Below, piece after piece: positions 14,144 through 23,066 of a DNA stretch of 45,796 bases. The DNA lies in NCBI GenBank assembly GCA_030655775.1, contig JAUSPI010000022.1, forward strand, positions 1 through 45,796, in the 5' to 3' direction. The DNA is from Syntrophales bacterium. Its GTDB lineage: Bacteria > Desulfobacterota > Syntrophia > Syntrophales > JADFWA01. The position numbers and the translations under genes are program-made. Position 1 is the first letter of the stretch, and the number at the start of each line of letters is the position of its first letter. Below the pieces are notes generated by a model. It saw only the letters and a list, made by a program, of their open reading frames with translations. It made no database searches and was not told where the DNA came from.

Positions 14144-15223
14144 TTAATCAGCATCAATCAGGGTTTTCGACCAGTAGCTCTTTTTTCCTCTGCCGTGGGG
14201 TTGTACGGTTCCTTCTTTTTTAAGATCCCGCAATACACGTTGTAACGTCGATTTCGGAACATCGGGGAAGGTTTCTCGCATCATTGCAATGGTGAATTCT
14301 TGTGGAAATTCGGTTTCTATGTTTTCTCTTATCTCGTAGTAACTGCCGCCGCTTGTTTCGGGCGTTTTTCCGTAACGGGCTATGACTTCGGAGACTTTAC
14401 GATGCGGCGTGTCTTCTTCGTGGGCTGTAATTGCGGAAAAGAATTGATGTGTCCATTCCTGGCCAAGTTTGCGGTTGCCGGTAAAGACAATTGGTAAATT
14501 TGGGTGAAATGTATGCAGTTCAGCGATTGCTTTTGCTGAAAAAGCGGGTGGATAAAATTTCATCTTGCCTGGATTTAAAAAGTCGGAATAATTGGCCTCG
14601 ATGACAAGTGCCGAATTCCGGTATGCCTCAAGCTCACTCAACTGCTGGTGGAAGATACTCATCCTGCCGAATTCGGCAACGATATTATCAAGTGTCTTTC
14701 GCTCCACCACTGCGGTGATTCTGTTGCCTTCTTTTAATGCGTAATCGCCGACGGGAAGCTGTTCTCTCGTTATGGTGTCATTTGGAAATCGCCAAGGGTA
14801 ACGTTCAGCGGAGTCGATTGTAATTGTGAGTTCACTCTTCGTGTAAGTCGAGAGTTTGACCCTGGGTTTTCGTTCCTTTAATCCACGTTCGGTTCGCCAG
14901 AATATCTGTTCGTATTCGCCCTCTTTGGATTTGTATTTTTTAGTGAGGAAAAGAAAATCGCAACGCTTGTTCTTCGGTCTGTCGAGGACAACAGCGAGGC
15001 GTTTTCCGTATCGCTTTAGTGAAACGACTGGCACACGCTGAACTTCTTCAATAATCCGGTGTAATCCTTCATCCTCTTCACGTATGCAGAACACATGCCC
15101 CTTCTGCCCGGGCCATCGTTCCTGCACACGCAGACGAAGAAGCGTCCTTCCATCCTGCCTAATGGTCAGTAGGTAAGGAAATTTTGGATTGTCGGTTGAT
15201 TCAAGTATCCAGAGCGTGTTCAT
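14144..15223 (-). CDS. ERCC4-fold nuclease with C-terminal winged-helix-like domain
   Basis: The 359-residue protein contains an XPF/ERCC4-type nuclease core: TITIDSAERYPW (Asp137), LPVGDYAL (Gly159-Asp160), VVERKTLDNI (Glu174, Arg175, Lys176, Asp179). The C-terminal 50 residues read as a helix-turn-helix ending HGRGKKSYWSK. Such proteins cut branched or single-strand/double-strand junction DNA; here there is no helicase domain. Its ATG overlaps the glycosyltransferase stop by 4 bp. A diverged 3' fragment of the same gene lies on the other side of VapBC next to cas1, so this nuclease-cas1 adjacency existed in at least two copies. A role in CRISPR function is unproven. Confidence 0.82.
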   Translation of the reverse strand: MNTLWILESTDNPKFPYLLTIRQDGRTLLRLRVQERWPGQKGHVFCIREEDEGLHRIIEEVQRVPVVSLKRYGKRLAVVLDRPKNKRCDFLFLTKKYKSKEGEYEQIFWRTERGLKERKPRVKLSTYTKSELTITIDSAERYPWRFPNDTITREQLPVGDYALKEGNRITAVVERKTLDNIVAEFGRMSIFHQQLSELEAYRNSALVIEANYSDFLNPGKMKFYPPAFSAKAIAELHTFHPNLPIVFTGNRKLGQEWTHQFFSAITAHEEDTPHRKVSEVIARYGKTPETSGGSYYEIRENIETEFPQEFTIAMMRETFPDVPKSTLQRVLRDLKKEGTVQPHGRGKKSYWSKTLIDAD

Positions 15224-16491
15224 TTTGGCTTCTTGTTTAAATGGTTGGAATAGATGTCTCCCTTCATCAGGTAGAGACCGAGCAGATAGGGTTTCTGGGA
15301 TAAAAAGGCCATGGCATCACTTTTTATGTTTTTTTCGGCATAGGCGATGCTACAGCGCCAGGTCTGATAGTCAAATGTGATGCTTCGAGCAAAATAAAGG
15401 GGCTTGAGTACATTTATAATCTCTTTTTTTGTCTCTTCAGTACCTTTATCGAAAAGGTAAAGAAGATTATAGACGATCTGAGACCAGAACATAATGTCTA
15501 CATCGTAATTATCCATCAAGAACATGTTATGAAGTTTCTGGTAACCGTAAGGGCTCAGGTACCATCTAACGAGGTCGTGATATCTCTCATATTCAACCCG
15601 ACAATCTTTCTTAAGTTCCCTAATGTCTATTTCAAGTGATTGGGGCTCCTCCATCTTCTTCGGGCCATAGCACTTAACCTCACGGGGCTCGGTCTGCCAC
15701 AGGGTCTTCTGTCCCGGCTGTAACCAGGTCTCCATCCATTTCGGCCGATTTGCAGCTATGATTGAGTAGAGGGTATAGACTACCTCTTCAAACATCTGAC
15801 CAAGCTTAGCAGCACTGGCATTGTGGATCTTGGCACCGAGGCCGGCCTGGCAAACCTTGAAGCCGCCAAACAGGGAATTGAGAGTCATAAAGATGTCAAT
15901 GCCGTATTGACGAGTCATATCATTCCACGGCTGCTTCAGCCAGTAGGAACAGAGCTCTGGTGAAAAGGCAAATTCCCCCCCTATCGGCTGTCGTATATCG
16001 AACCCGGTCAGGGAAAAGACAAGCGGATAACAGAGGTGATTTGTAATAGTCCCATCGAACTGGTGTCTCGAATAGAGAGGAGTGACAAAATCGTACCCGT
16101 CCTGGATGGGACACCCAAGATGCTTGATCCATTCCGGCTTGATTGAACGGAGGTCTGCATCAACAACGATTATAACCTTGGCATCCACCTCTTTGCAAAA
16201 ATTGAAGAGGTTCCAGAAATTGTTTCCCTTTCCCTTTACTCCCTCGGCTGTGGAAATGTATTTTTTGGGGACAGTGGTTTCAGCAGAAAGAAACGCTCCT
16301 TTGGTATCGTCTGGACTATTATTGTCACAGTTGACAATGATGCTTCTTGCGTCAGGAAAGTATTTAGAAAGGCCCTGACCCGCTACCTTGACCACATGGC
16401 CAATGGTCCTGGCTTCATTATAAGATGGAATACCAACAACCACATCGTATTTTTCTCCCATATACTTTTTTTCATTCACCCTTTTCACCAA
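15220..16491 (-). CDS. GT-A family glycosyltransferase, glucosyl/mannosylglycerate-synthase-like
   Basis: The 423-residue protein has a GT-A fold start VVVGIPSYNEARTIGHVVK, a DxD-type motif in VVDADLRSIKPEW, and TPLYSRHQFDGTITNHLCYP, which resembles GT81-like glucosyl- or mannosylglycerate synthases. These make compatible solutes from NDP-sugar and (phospho)glycerate; the exact substrate cannot be read here. No membrane segment is evident. The ORF opens at a TTG (16491); ATG 16461 (MGEKYDVVVG) is an equally likely start and fits the conserved core better. It overlaps the nuclease gene by 4 bp. Confidence 0.8.
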   Translation of the reverse strand: MVKRVNEKKYMGEKYDVVVGIPSYNEARTIGHVVKVAGQGLSKYFPDARSIIVNCDNNSPDDTKGAFLSAETTVPKKYISTAEGVKGKGNNFWNLFNFCKEVDAKVIIVVDADLRSIKPEWIKHLGCPIQDGYDFVTPLYSRHQFDGTITNHLCYPLVFSLTGFDIRQPIGGEFAFSPELCSYWLKQPWNDMTRQYGIDIFMTLNSLFGGFKVCQAGLGAKIHNASAAKLGQMFEEVVYTLYSIIAANRPKWMETWLQPGQKTLWQTEPREVKCYGPKKMEEPQSLEIDIRELKKDCRVEYERYHDLVRWYLSPYGYQKLHNMFLMDNYDVDIMFWSQIVYNLLYLFDKGTEETKKEIINVLKPLYFARSITFDYQTWRCSIAYAEKNIKSDAMAFLSQKPYLLGLYLMKGDIYSNHLNKKPK

Positions 16492-16530
16492 TGACGGATT
16501 TAATCATTCATGGACAGGTCATGTTCAAGG

Positions 16531-17226
16531 CTACTTGGCAGACATTTTCAAGTGCAATGCTGTTTTTATAACATCCACAGCAGCATCGACACTCAAATTT
16601 GCGGTATTTAGCACAAGATCGTAATGCATCGGATCCGCCACATTAACGTTGAAGTATTTTTTCATGAAGGCCTTTCGTTCAGATTTCACATTCATTATGC
16701 GCAGCTTCGCTTCTGTTTTAGAAATACCTAATTCACTTGCTATATTCTTAATCTTAACCTTATCCGGAGCGATAATTCTGACTTTGAGGGTTGTATCAGA
16801 CGGCAGGATGAAATTCGCCCCTCTGCCCAATATAACTGCGCGGCCATGTTTTCCTATGGTACCTAAAACCTTGGTGAGATGATTCAGATACTGATGATCC
16901 CACAGATGTCGTTCTTTTTCCAGTGTATTTACAAGCTCGTCCAGAAGGGAACGCCCTTTTTCGTCAAGAGTCCTGACCACTCTTTCACTCATTTTGGCGC
17001 TTTTTGCCACTTCATTAATGATATTGACGTCAAACAGATCAAGGTCCAGTTGCCTGGCAAGTTCCATGGCTATCAGATGACCATTACTTCCGGGTTCTCT
17101 TGAAACTGTTATCACAGGGGAAGGTATTTTCTTTTTACTCTCTTCTTTTTTCCTCATTTCCCACTTTCGAAACTGCTCTTCGACCAACTGCTTAATCGAT
17201 TGTGATGACTGTGACCTGACATTCAT
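16531..17226 (-). CDS. Cytidylate-kinase-like protein
   Basis: The 231-residue protein contains ITVSREPGSNGHLIAMELAR, a P-loop-like motif of the cytidylate kinase-like family, then GRGANFIL and the sequence RIIAPDKVKIKNIA. The glycine loop GSNGH departs from the usual GSGG form, as in this family. It probably binds a nucleotide, but its substrate is unknown; true Cmk enzymes differ. The first 35 residues are charged and coiled-coil-like. ATG 17226 follows an AAAGGAGAAAGG ribosome site. Confidence 0.85.
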   Translation of the reverse strand: MNVRSQSSQSIKQLVEEQFRKWEMRKKEESKKKIPSPVITVSREPGSNGHLIAMELARQLDLDLFDVNIINEVAKSAKMSERVVRTLDEKGRSLLDELVNTLEKERHLWDHQYLNHLTKVLGTIGKHGRAVILGRGANFILPSDTTLKVRIIAPDKVKIKNIASELGISKTEAKLRIMNVKSERKAFMKKYFNVNVADPMHYDLVLNTANLSVDAAVDVIKTALHLKMSAK

Positions 17227-17321
17227 AACCTTTCTCCTTTGATCTCTTGATTATCTTAATTGAATTTGGGATATCACGGAAGTAGCGTGCCAATCAACAA
17301 AAAAACATTGCTTGCAGTAAA

Positions 17322-17885
17322 TTATTCTTTAACACGGGTGACATACTCCCCTGTACGCGTATCAACCCTTATTTTTTCTCCTTCCTCGATAAACGGAGGC
17401 GCCTGTAGCTGATAATCTGTTTCCAGGACAACAGGTTTGGTATTTCCCGATACTGAATCACCCTTAACCCACGGATCGGCCTTGACGACGGTAAGATCGA
17501 CAAAATTAGGGATGGTAATTCCGATCGGTTTCCCCCCGAAAAAGAGGGTTTCTACCTCAAGGTTATCAATAAGGAAACTTCTGGCATCCCCCACCTGTTC
17601 GGTAGTCAGAAAAATCTGTTCATAATTTTCCACATCCATAAAGCAATATTTGTCCTCCTCGGCGTACAGGTACTGCATCTTTTTCTCCTCCAGATCGGCA
17701 GGCTGGAAGGTATCCGCCGAGCGAAAGCTTCGATCAAGCTGAGTCCCTTTTATCATGTTACGGAGCTTACACTTATATACAGGCTGTCCCTTGCCCGGCT
17801 TGAGGAAAGAAAAATCAACAATATTGTAAGGTTCGCCATCAATTTGAATCTTTAAACCCTTCTTTAAATCACTGGCACTATACAT
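17322..17885 (-). CDS. efp: Translation elongation factor P
   Basis: The 187-residue protein has the three-domain EF-P layout. The loop FLKPGKGQPVYKCKLRN carries Lys32, the position usually modified, and the family C-terminal pattern GDSVSGNTKPV...VDTRTGEYVTRV is present. EF-P rescues ribosomes stalled at polyproline. No modification enzyme is encoded in the window. The gene is divergent from the aromatic operon, with about 200 bp between efp and the leader peptide. Confidence 0.97.
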   Translation of the reverse strand: MYSASDLKKGLKIQIDGEPYNIVDFSFLKPGKGQPVYKCKLRNMIKGTQLDRSFRSADTFQPADLEEKKMQYLYAEEDKYCFMDVENYEQIFLTTEQVGDARSFLIDNLEVETLFFGGKPIGITIPNFVDLTVVKADPWVKGDSVSGNTKPVVLETDYQLQAPPFIEEGEKIRVDTRTGEYVTRVKE

Positions 17886-18038
17886 ATCAAATCACTCCCA
17901 TTTTTTTATATAACCCTGACCTTCACTTAAAAAGAAGTGTTTTACAGGTTTCTAAAGAGCTTTCTTAATCTATTTGCAGTGTTATGTCAAAACAATATTA
18001 ACTTCTTTCATAGTCAAACAAGAAATTCTATTTTTTTC

Positions 18039-18068
18039 TTGACATCGGTATAAAGTTATGGTTTTAGT
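18039..18068 (+). promoter_or_regulatory. Probable promoter of the aromatic amino acid operon
   Basis: TTGACA at 18039-18044 is a consensus -35 box. A weaker -10 (TTTTAG or TTTAGT) follows at 17-18 bp spacing near 18062-18068. The leader peptide starts about 36 bp later. Confidence 0.55.
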
Positions 18069-18103
18069 AACTCCAATAATTAAGAGGAGTTTTTCAGGTC
18101 ATA

Positions 18104-18202
18104 ATGGACAGACAAAAAATCAATGCAAACACAAATTTTAACGGCTGGTTTAGTTATTATTACTATTTTGCATTGGTCTGCCCATTGATCAGGAGGTCCT
18201 AA
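18104..18202 (+). CDS. Attenuator leader peptide rich in Trp, Phe and Tyr
   Basis: A 32-codon ORF (ATG 18104, TAA 18200) begins MDRQKINANT and contains the run WFSYYYYF at codons 15-22, that is one Trp, two Phe and four Tyr in eight codons. An AGGAG sits 14 nt upstream of the ATG. The peptide precedes a DAHP synthase operon and is followed by tandem hairpins, so ribosome stalling at aromatic codons should control read-through. The codons lie in the loop of a strong mRNA stem: CAATGCAAA (18120-18128) pairs perfectly with TTTGCATTG, and flanking GGACAGAC pairs with GTCTGCCC at 7 of 8 positions. Confidence 0.85.
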   Translation: MDRQKINANTNFNGWFSYYYYFALVCPLIRRS

Positions 18203-18221
18203 AGTAAACTAAAAAGACATT

Positions 18222-18306
18222 CAGGCCATGGGTAGATCGAACGATTCTACACCATGGTTTTTTTGTTTTCAGGCCATGGTAGCGAATTTTACCATGGCCT
18301 TTTTTT
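18222..18306 (+). terminator. Attenuator: tandem hairpins with terminal U-run
   Basis: Four mutually complementary segments occur. CCATGGGTAGA (from 18225) pairs with TCTACACCATGG, followed by seven T residues. AGGCCATGGTA (18271-18281) pairs with TACCATGGCCT (18290-18300), followed by a second T-run to 18306. The middle segments, ACCATGG near 18251 and CCATGGT near 18274, can pair with each other instead, which would break the final terminator. This is the terminator/antiterminator arrangement of amino acid attenuators. Confidence 0.85.
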
Positions 18307-18330
18307 GGAGGAAAAACAGGAGGACAAAAA

Positions 18331-19350
18331 ATGATTATCGTAATGAAAAGAAATGCAACGAAGGCACAGATTGATCATGTTATGAAGTGGGTTGAGTCGG
18401 TAGGTTACAAGTCACATCCCTCCTATGGTGTTGAACGGACAATCATAGGTGTAGTTGGAGACGACAGGGACAAAGCACATTTAAAACAAGCTGAATCCCT
18501 GTCAGGTGTGGAAAATACAATGCCAATCCTGAAACCATATAAACTGGCAAGCCGTGAAGCAAAAGAAGGAAACACGACTATCCGAATAAAAGACATTGAA
18601 ATCGGCGGGCCGCAATTTATCGTCATGGCCGGTCCCTGTTCAATCGAAAGCGAAGAACAGCTGATGGAAAGCGCCTACATTGTCAAAAAGGGAGGTGGCG
18701 ACATACTCAGAGGAGGAGCATTCAAGCCAAGAACCTCTCCGTACAGTTTCCAGGGAATGGAAGAAGAGGGCCTGAAGCTTTTAAAAAAGGCCGGTGAGGC
18801 GGTTGATATTCCCGTCATCACCGAGGTACTCAACACATCTGATGTGGATCTGGTAGAAGAATATGCCGACATCCTGCAGATCGGGGCACGAAATGTACAG
18901 AACTTTGCTCTCCTCAAAAAGGTAGGAGGCGCCGGCAAACCGGTAATGCTGAAGCGGGGATTAATGACTACTATCGAAGAACTCCTGATGTCAGCAGAAT
19001 ACATCATTTCTTCGGGAAATGACAATGTCATACTTTGCGAGCGGGGTATCCGTACATTTGAAACAGCAACTCGAAATACCCTTGACATCAGTGCGGTGCC
19101 TGTTTTGAAAGAGTTGACCCATCTTCCTGTTATCGTTGATCCTTCTCACGCAGCCGGTCACTGGAAATACATTATCCCATTGACACGGGCCGCCGTGGCC
19201 GTGGGAGCAGACGGAGTCATGGTTGAAGTTCATCCGGAACCTGAAAAGGCTTTTTCGGACGGGATGCAGTCGCTCAAACCGGCAAAGTTTTATCAACTGA
19301 TGGAGGAAGTAAAAATCCTCGAAAAAACAATGCGAGAGATATACAGGTGA
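18331..19350 (+). CDS. aroF: 3-deoxy-7-phosphoheptulonate synthase (DAHP synthase)
   Basis: The 339-residue class I enzyme has an N-terminal ferredoxin-like regulatory domain (about residues 1-70) and a TIM barrel with [40 protein letters not shown] and [11 protein letters not shown]. It condenses phosphoenolpyruvate and erythrose 4-phosphate, the first step of the shikimate pathway. The N-terminal domain type is associated with tyrosine or phenylalanine feedback control in related enzymes. ATG 18331 follows a good AGGAGG site. It is the first structural gene after the aromatic attenuator, fitting control of pathway entry. Confidence 0.97.
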   Translation: MIIVMKRNATKAQIDHVMKWVESVGYKSHPSYGVERTIIGVVGDDRDKAHLKQAESLSGVENTMPILKPYKLASREAKEGNTTIRIKDIEIGGPQFIVMAGPCSIESEEQLMESAYIVKKGGGDILRGGAFKPRTSPYSFQGMEEEGLKLLKKAGEAVDIPVITEVLNTSDVDLVEEYADILQIGARNVQNFALLKKVGGAGKPVMLKRGLMTTIEELLMSAEYIISSGNDNVILCERGIRTFETATRNTLDISAVPVLKELTHLPVIVDPSHAAGHWKYIIPLTRAAVAVGADGVMVEVHPEPEKAFSDGMQSLKPAKFYQLMEEVKILEKTMREIYR

Positions 19351-19354
19351 TACA

Positions 19355-20449
19355 ATGAATAAAATAAAAGTAAATCTTGATAGAAAAATATCAGCTTCAT
19401 ATGAGATCTGCATAGGCCATAACATTGGTGATCGCATCGAGATGATAATTGCCAAAAATAACTGTGCTTCCCGATATGTCGTTGTTACAGACTCCAACGT
19501 ATCTGCTCTGCACGGAGAAAGGTTTTTAACAACACTCAAATCAATGGGGCTTACTGTAGATATGATAGAAATCCCTGAGGGAGAGACCTCAAAAAATATC
19601 AATACCGTTCTTGATATCACCAAAAAGCTGATAAAAATGGGTATTGACAGGAAATCGGCTCTGATCGCACTGGGCGGCGGTGTGGTAGGTGATGTCGTCG
19701 GGTTTGTTGCATCCATATACATGAGGGGCATTCCATACTACCAGATCCCAACCACTCTTCTGGCCCAGGTGGACAGCAGCATAGGCGGAAAGACAGCAAT
19801 AGACCTGCCCGAGGGGAAAAATCTGCTGGGAACGTTCTACCAGCCCAAGGAGGTCTTCATCGATCTGTCGTTTTTGGATACATTGCCGTCCCGTGAATTC
19901 AAAAACGGCATGGCGGAGATTATCAAATATGGAATAATTGAAGATACTGAACTGTTCAGCCTGCTGGAAAGCGAGGCGAAGGCAATCATGGACAGGGATA
20001 TGGCGATCCTTTCGTCAATCATCGGAAAATCATGTAGAATAAAAAAACGCATTATCGAAATCGATGAGAAAGACAACGGGCTCCGCCGTATTCTTAACTT
20101 TGGCCATACGATCGGCCATGCGATCGAAGCGCAGTCGGATTACTCGATTTCCCATGGAGATGGAGTATCAATCGGCATGATTGCTGCGGCCAGAATATCC
20201 GAAAAGTTAAAACACCTGTCCGGGCAGGACAGGGAGAAGATAGAAAACCTGATAACGACCTACGATCTTCCCTGCCGCATACCCCGGTCTATCGGAACAG
20301 AGGGAATCGTGTCACAATTAAGGGTTGACAAAAAGAAAGAAGGTGAAACCGTTAAATTTGTATTACTGAAAAAACTCGGCATGCCCTTTGTCAACGGCGG
20401 GGTGTCGGAAGCGGTAATTGAGGAAACAATCAGAGAATTGAAAGGTTAG
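19355..20449 (+). CDS. aroB: 3-dehydroquinate synthase
   Basis: The 364-residue NAD-dependent enzyme shows ALGGGVVGDVVGFVAS, PTTLLAQVDSSIGGKTAID, NGMAEIIKYG and LNFGHTIGHAIE, covering the NAD site and the zinc ligands (Glu and His residues). It cyclises DAHP to 3-dehydroquinate, pathway step two. It starts 4 bp after aroF. Length is normal and all motifs are intact. Confidence 0.98.
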   Translation: MNKIKVNLDRKISASYEICIGHNIGDRIEMIIAKNNCASRYVVVTDSNVSALHGERFLTTLKSMGLTVDMIEIPEGETSKNINTVLDITKKLIKMGIDRKSALIALGGGVVGDVVGFVASIYMRGIPYYQIPTTLLAQVDSSIGGKTAIDLPEGKNLLGTFYQPKEVFIDLSFLDTLPSREFKNGMAEIIKYGIIEDTELFSLLESEAKAIMDRDMAILSSIIGKSCRIKKRIIEIDEKDNGLRRILNFGHTIGHAIEAQSDYSISHGDGVSIGMIAAARISEKLKHLSGQDREKIENLITTYDLPCRIPRSIGTEGIVSQLRVDKKKEGETVKFVLLKKLGMPFVNGGVSEAVIEETIRELKG

Positions 20450-20462
20450 AGGGCTCTTTTAA

Positions 20463-21551
20463 ATGAAAGAAACTTCTTTAAAAAAACTCAGAAATAAATT
20501 GCAGGAAAAGGATAAAACCATCATCAAGCTCCTCAACGAGAGGGCAGACATATCCATTGAAGTGGGAAAGATAAAAAATGAACAGGGTTTGGATATTTAC
20601 GACCCCTTACAAGAAAACAAAGTTAACAATTATCTATCAGAGCTGAATGAGGGGCCGCTGCCGGATGATGCCCTGAAAAACATCTTCAGGGAAATTATAT
20701 CCGCCTCCCGTGCCATGCAGGCCCCGACAACAGTGGCATACTTCGGGCCTGAGGCGTCATTCACGCACCTGGCCGCTCAGTCGCATTTTGGGAAAAGCGT
20801 CAACTTTCTCCCTCAATCGACTATTGCTGATGTCTTCGACGAAGTAGAAATGGAGAGGATCGATTACGGCGTCGTGCCTGCAGAAAATTCTTCAGAGGGC
20901 TCCGTCAATATTACTATGGACAGGTTAATCTCAACCCCTTTGAATATTCGTGCCGAGATTTTCCTCAGGATTAATCATTTTCTTATCTCTACACGTAAAG
21001 AAATAGATGGCATAAAGAGGGTTTACTCTCATCCGCAGGCCCTTGCCCAGTGCCAGCACTGGCTGCGTAAAAACCTGCTTCACTGTTCCCTCTGTGAGGT
21101 GGAAAGTACCTCGGCAGCCACCCAGAGGGTCCTGGAAGACAAAGAGGGTGCCGCTATCGGAAGCAATCTCGCCGCATCCACCTATGGTCTTACGATCATC
21201 GCAGAGGGTATTGAAGACAGTTCGTCGAATACAACACGATTTCTAATAATCGGGAAGGGCAAAAATGAACCATCGGGAAAAGATAAAACCTCTATACTTT
21301 TCGGAACACCCCATGCGCCGGGCGCTCTGCATGATGCCCTGGAACCTTTTGCCAGGGAACATATCAATCTTGTTAAGATTGAATCCCATCCGGTGAAGGA
21401 CAGAATGTGGGAGTATCTGTTCTTTGTAGACTTTGACGGACATCTGGAAGATGATAAGATAAAGAAGTGCCTTAAAGACCTGAGGGAACGGGCATCTTTT
21501 GTCAAGATGCTCGGTTCGTATCCACGAGGGGAGGTAACGACTCAGTCATGA
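20463..21551 (+). CDS. pheA: Bifunctional chorismate mutase/prephenate dehydratase
   Basis: The 362-residue protein joins an AroQ-type chorismate mutase (about residues 1-85, with LLNERADISIEVGKIK), a prephenate dehydratase domain (from TVAYFGPEASFTHLAA, with VPAENSSEGSVN, SHPQALAQC and NTTRFLIIG) and a C-terminal ACT domain (PGALHDALEPFAREHINLVK, with ESHP). It converts chorismate to phenylpyruvate, and the ACT domain is the usual site of phenylalanine feedback inhibition. Its stop overlaps the aroD start by 4 bp. Its presence makes phenylalanine an operon-specific end product, matching the Phe codons in the leader peptide. Confidence 0.97.
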   Translation: MKETSLKKLRNKLQEKDKTIIKLLNERADISIEVGKIKNEQGLDIYDPLQENKVNNYLSELNEGPLPDDALKNIFREIISASRAMQAPTTVAYFGPEASFTHLAAQSHFGKSVNFLPQSTIADVFDEVEMERIDYGVVPAENSSEGSVNITMDRLISTPLNIRAEIFLRINHFLISTRKEIDGIKRVYSHPQALAQCQHWLRKNLLHCSLCEVESTSAATQRVLEDKEGAAIGSNLAASTYGLTIIAEGIEDSSSNTTRFLIIGKGKNEPSGKDKTSILFGTPHAPGALHDALEPFAREHINLVKIESHPVKDRMWEYLFFVDFDGHLEDDKIKKCLKDLRERASFVKMLGSYPRGEVTTQS

Positions 21552-22225
21552 TCTGCATTCCAATTATTGCCGCGACCAATGAAGAGGCATTACTGAAGAT
21601 GAAAAAAAGTGCTCTTCTGGCCGATGTTATAGAACTGAGGGCTGATTATATCAGGGATATATCGCTCGGCGAACTGATAGGTGCCAAAGAAGGAAAGCTC
21701 CTGATAACCAACAGAAAAATGGACGAGGGGGGACGATTCGAAGGCAGTGAAAGGGAAAGAGTCGCCCTGCTGAAAGAGGCTGTAGAGCTTGGCGCTGAAT
21801 ATATTGACATTGAATTAAGTACGGAAGATGCATTGATAGAAGAATTGTTGCTGAAAATACGGGGCAATGATAATCGGACAAAATTGATTATTTCTCATCA
21901 CGATTTCAATAAAACACCACCGGAAAGCGAATTAAAAAAACTGTTCGATGAGTGCCTCGGAGCCGGTGCCGATATCGTAAAGATCGTTACTTATGCCAAC
22001 TCTGTGGAAGATAATCTCAGGGTTTTAAATCTTATTCCCTATGCTAAAGGGGGAAATAAGGAAATAATTGCCTTCTGCATGGGCAATTCAGGGCGGATCA
22101 GCAGGGCTGCGGCACCTCTTCTCGGCTCTTATCTCAGCTTTGCGTCTCTGGAAAGGGGAGATGAATCAGTCCCGGGTCAAATGACCGCCAGTGAAATGAA
22201 GGAGATTTTAAGGATTTTAAGATGA
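21548..22225 (+). CDS. aroD: Type I 3-dehydroquinate dehydratase
   Basis: The 225-residue TIM-barrel enzyme has IELRADYI, the catalytic His in IISHHDFNKTP and the Schiff-base Lys in DIVKIVTYA, with SFASLERGDESVPGQM near the end. It removes water from dehydroquinate to give dehydroshikimate. Start and stop overlap its neighbours (ATGA at both ends), indicating translational coupling. Confidence 0.97.
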   Translation: MICIPIIAATNEEALLKMKKSALLADVIELRADYIRDISLGELIGAKEGKLLITNRKMDEGGRFEGSERERVALLKEAVELGAEYIDIELSTEDALIEELLLKIRGNDNRTKLIISHHDFNKTPPESELKKLFDECLGAGADIVKIVTYANSVEDNLRVLNLIPYAKGGNKEIIAFCMGNSGRISRAAAPLLGSYLSFASLERGDESVPGQMTASEMKEILRILR

Positions 22226-23022
22226 AAATATTTGCCCTTTTCGGAAATCCGACAGGACACAGTCTTTCTCCACTGATGCACAATGCCGCCTATTCAAAAA
22301 TGGGGATCGATGCCCATTATGTCTCTTTTTGTGTGGATGACATAGAAAGCGCTGTCAGGGGAATCCGGGGATCAAATATCTGCGGGGCCAGTATCACAAT
22401 CCCGTTTAAATCCACTGTAATGAAATGCTTAGATGCAGTAGATGATAGTGCGCTCAAAATCGGGGCTGTAAATACTGTCTTAAACCAGAACGGAAGATTG
22501 ACGGGCAATAATACCGACTGGATGGGGCTCACTATCGCTCTTAAAGAAAAAATGGAAATTGAGGGGAAAACCTTTGTCATTCTGGGTGCCGGGGGCACTG
22601 CGCGATCCGCAGTATATGCCGTACAAAAGGAGGGAGGAACCCCTATCATCCTGAACAGGACAGCAGAAAAGGGCGGTGAGCTGGCCGCTGAGTTTGGCTG
22701 CAAGTCTTATCATATAGATAATATAGAAAAGATCAGGGCGGACTGCCTGATCAATACCACACCGGTGGGTATGAACCCGGATACCAAAAAATCACTTGTC
22801 GGGAGCATTGTACTGACACGCTTCAGCCATGTGATGGATGTTATCTATAACCCCCTCAGGACAAAGCTTATGAGGAATGCTGAAAAGGCGGGCTGTACGG
22901 TGCTTTCCGGTCTTGATATGTTTGTCCATCAGGGGGCGGAACAAATAAAAATCTGGACAGGGATGGAACCCCCGAGGGAGTTGATGAGGCAAATCGTTCT
23001 TGAAAAACTTAAAACCTTTTAG
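22222..23022 (+). CDS. aroE: Shikimate dehydrogenase
   Basis: The 266-residue enzyme has GNPTGHSLSPLMHNAAY (shikimate binding), GASITIPFKSTV with the catalytic Lys, NNTDWMGL and the NADPH-binding GAGGTARSAVYA. It reduces dehydroshikimate to shikimate. ATG 22222 overlaps the aroD stop. No aroK (shikimate kinase) or aroC follows in the window; those steps must be encoded elsewhere. Confidence 0.97.
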   Translation: MKIFALFGNPTGHSLSPLMHNAAYSKMGIDAHYVSFCVDDIESAVRGIRGSNICGASITIPFKSTVMKCLDAVDDSALKIGAVNTVLNQNGRLTGNNTDWMGLTIALKEKMEIEGKTFVILGAGGTARSAVYAVQKEGGTPIILNRTAEKGGELAAEFGCKSYHIDNIEKIRADCLINTTPVGMNPDTKKSLVGSIVLTRFSHVMDVIYNPLRTKLMRNAEKAGCTVLSGLDMFVHQGAEQIKIWTGMEPPRELMRQIVLEKLKTF

Positions 23023-23027
23023 ATGGT

Positions 23028-23050
23028 AGGACAGGCGTCTCGCCTGTCCT
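23028..23050. repeat. Perfect hairpin between aroE and aroA
   Basis: AGGACAGGCG (23028-23037) and CGCCTGTCCT (23041-23050) pair perfectly around TCT. No T-run of terminator length follows, so it is more likely a REP-like element or an mRNA-processing or stability structure than a stop signal. Confidence 0.75.
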
Positions 23051-23066
23051 TATTAAGGCGGAATTT

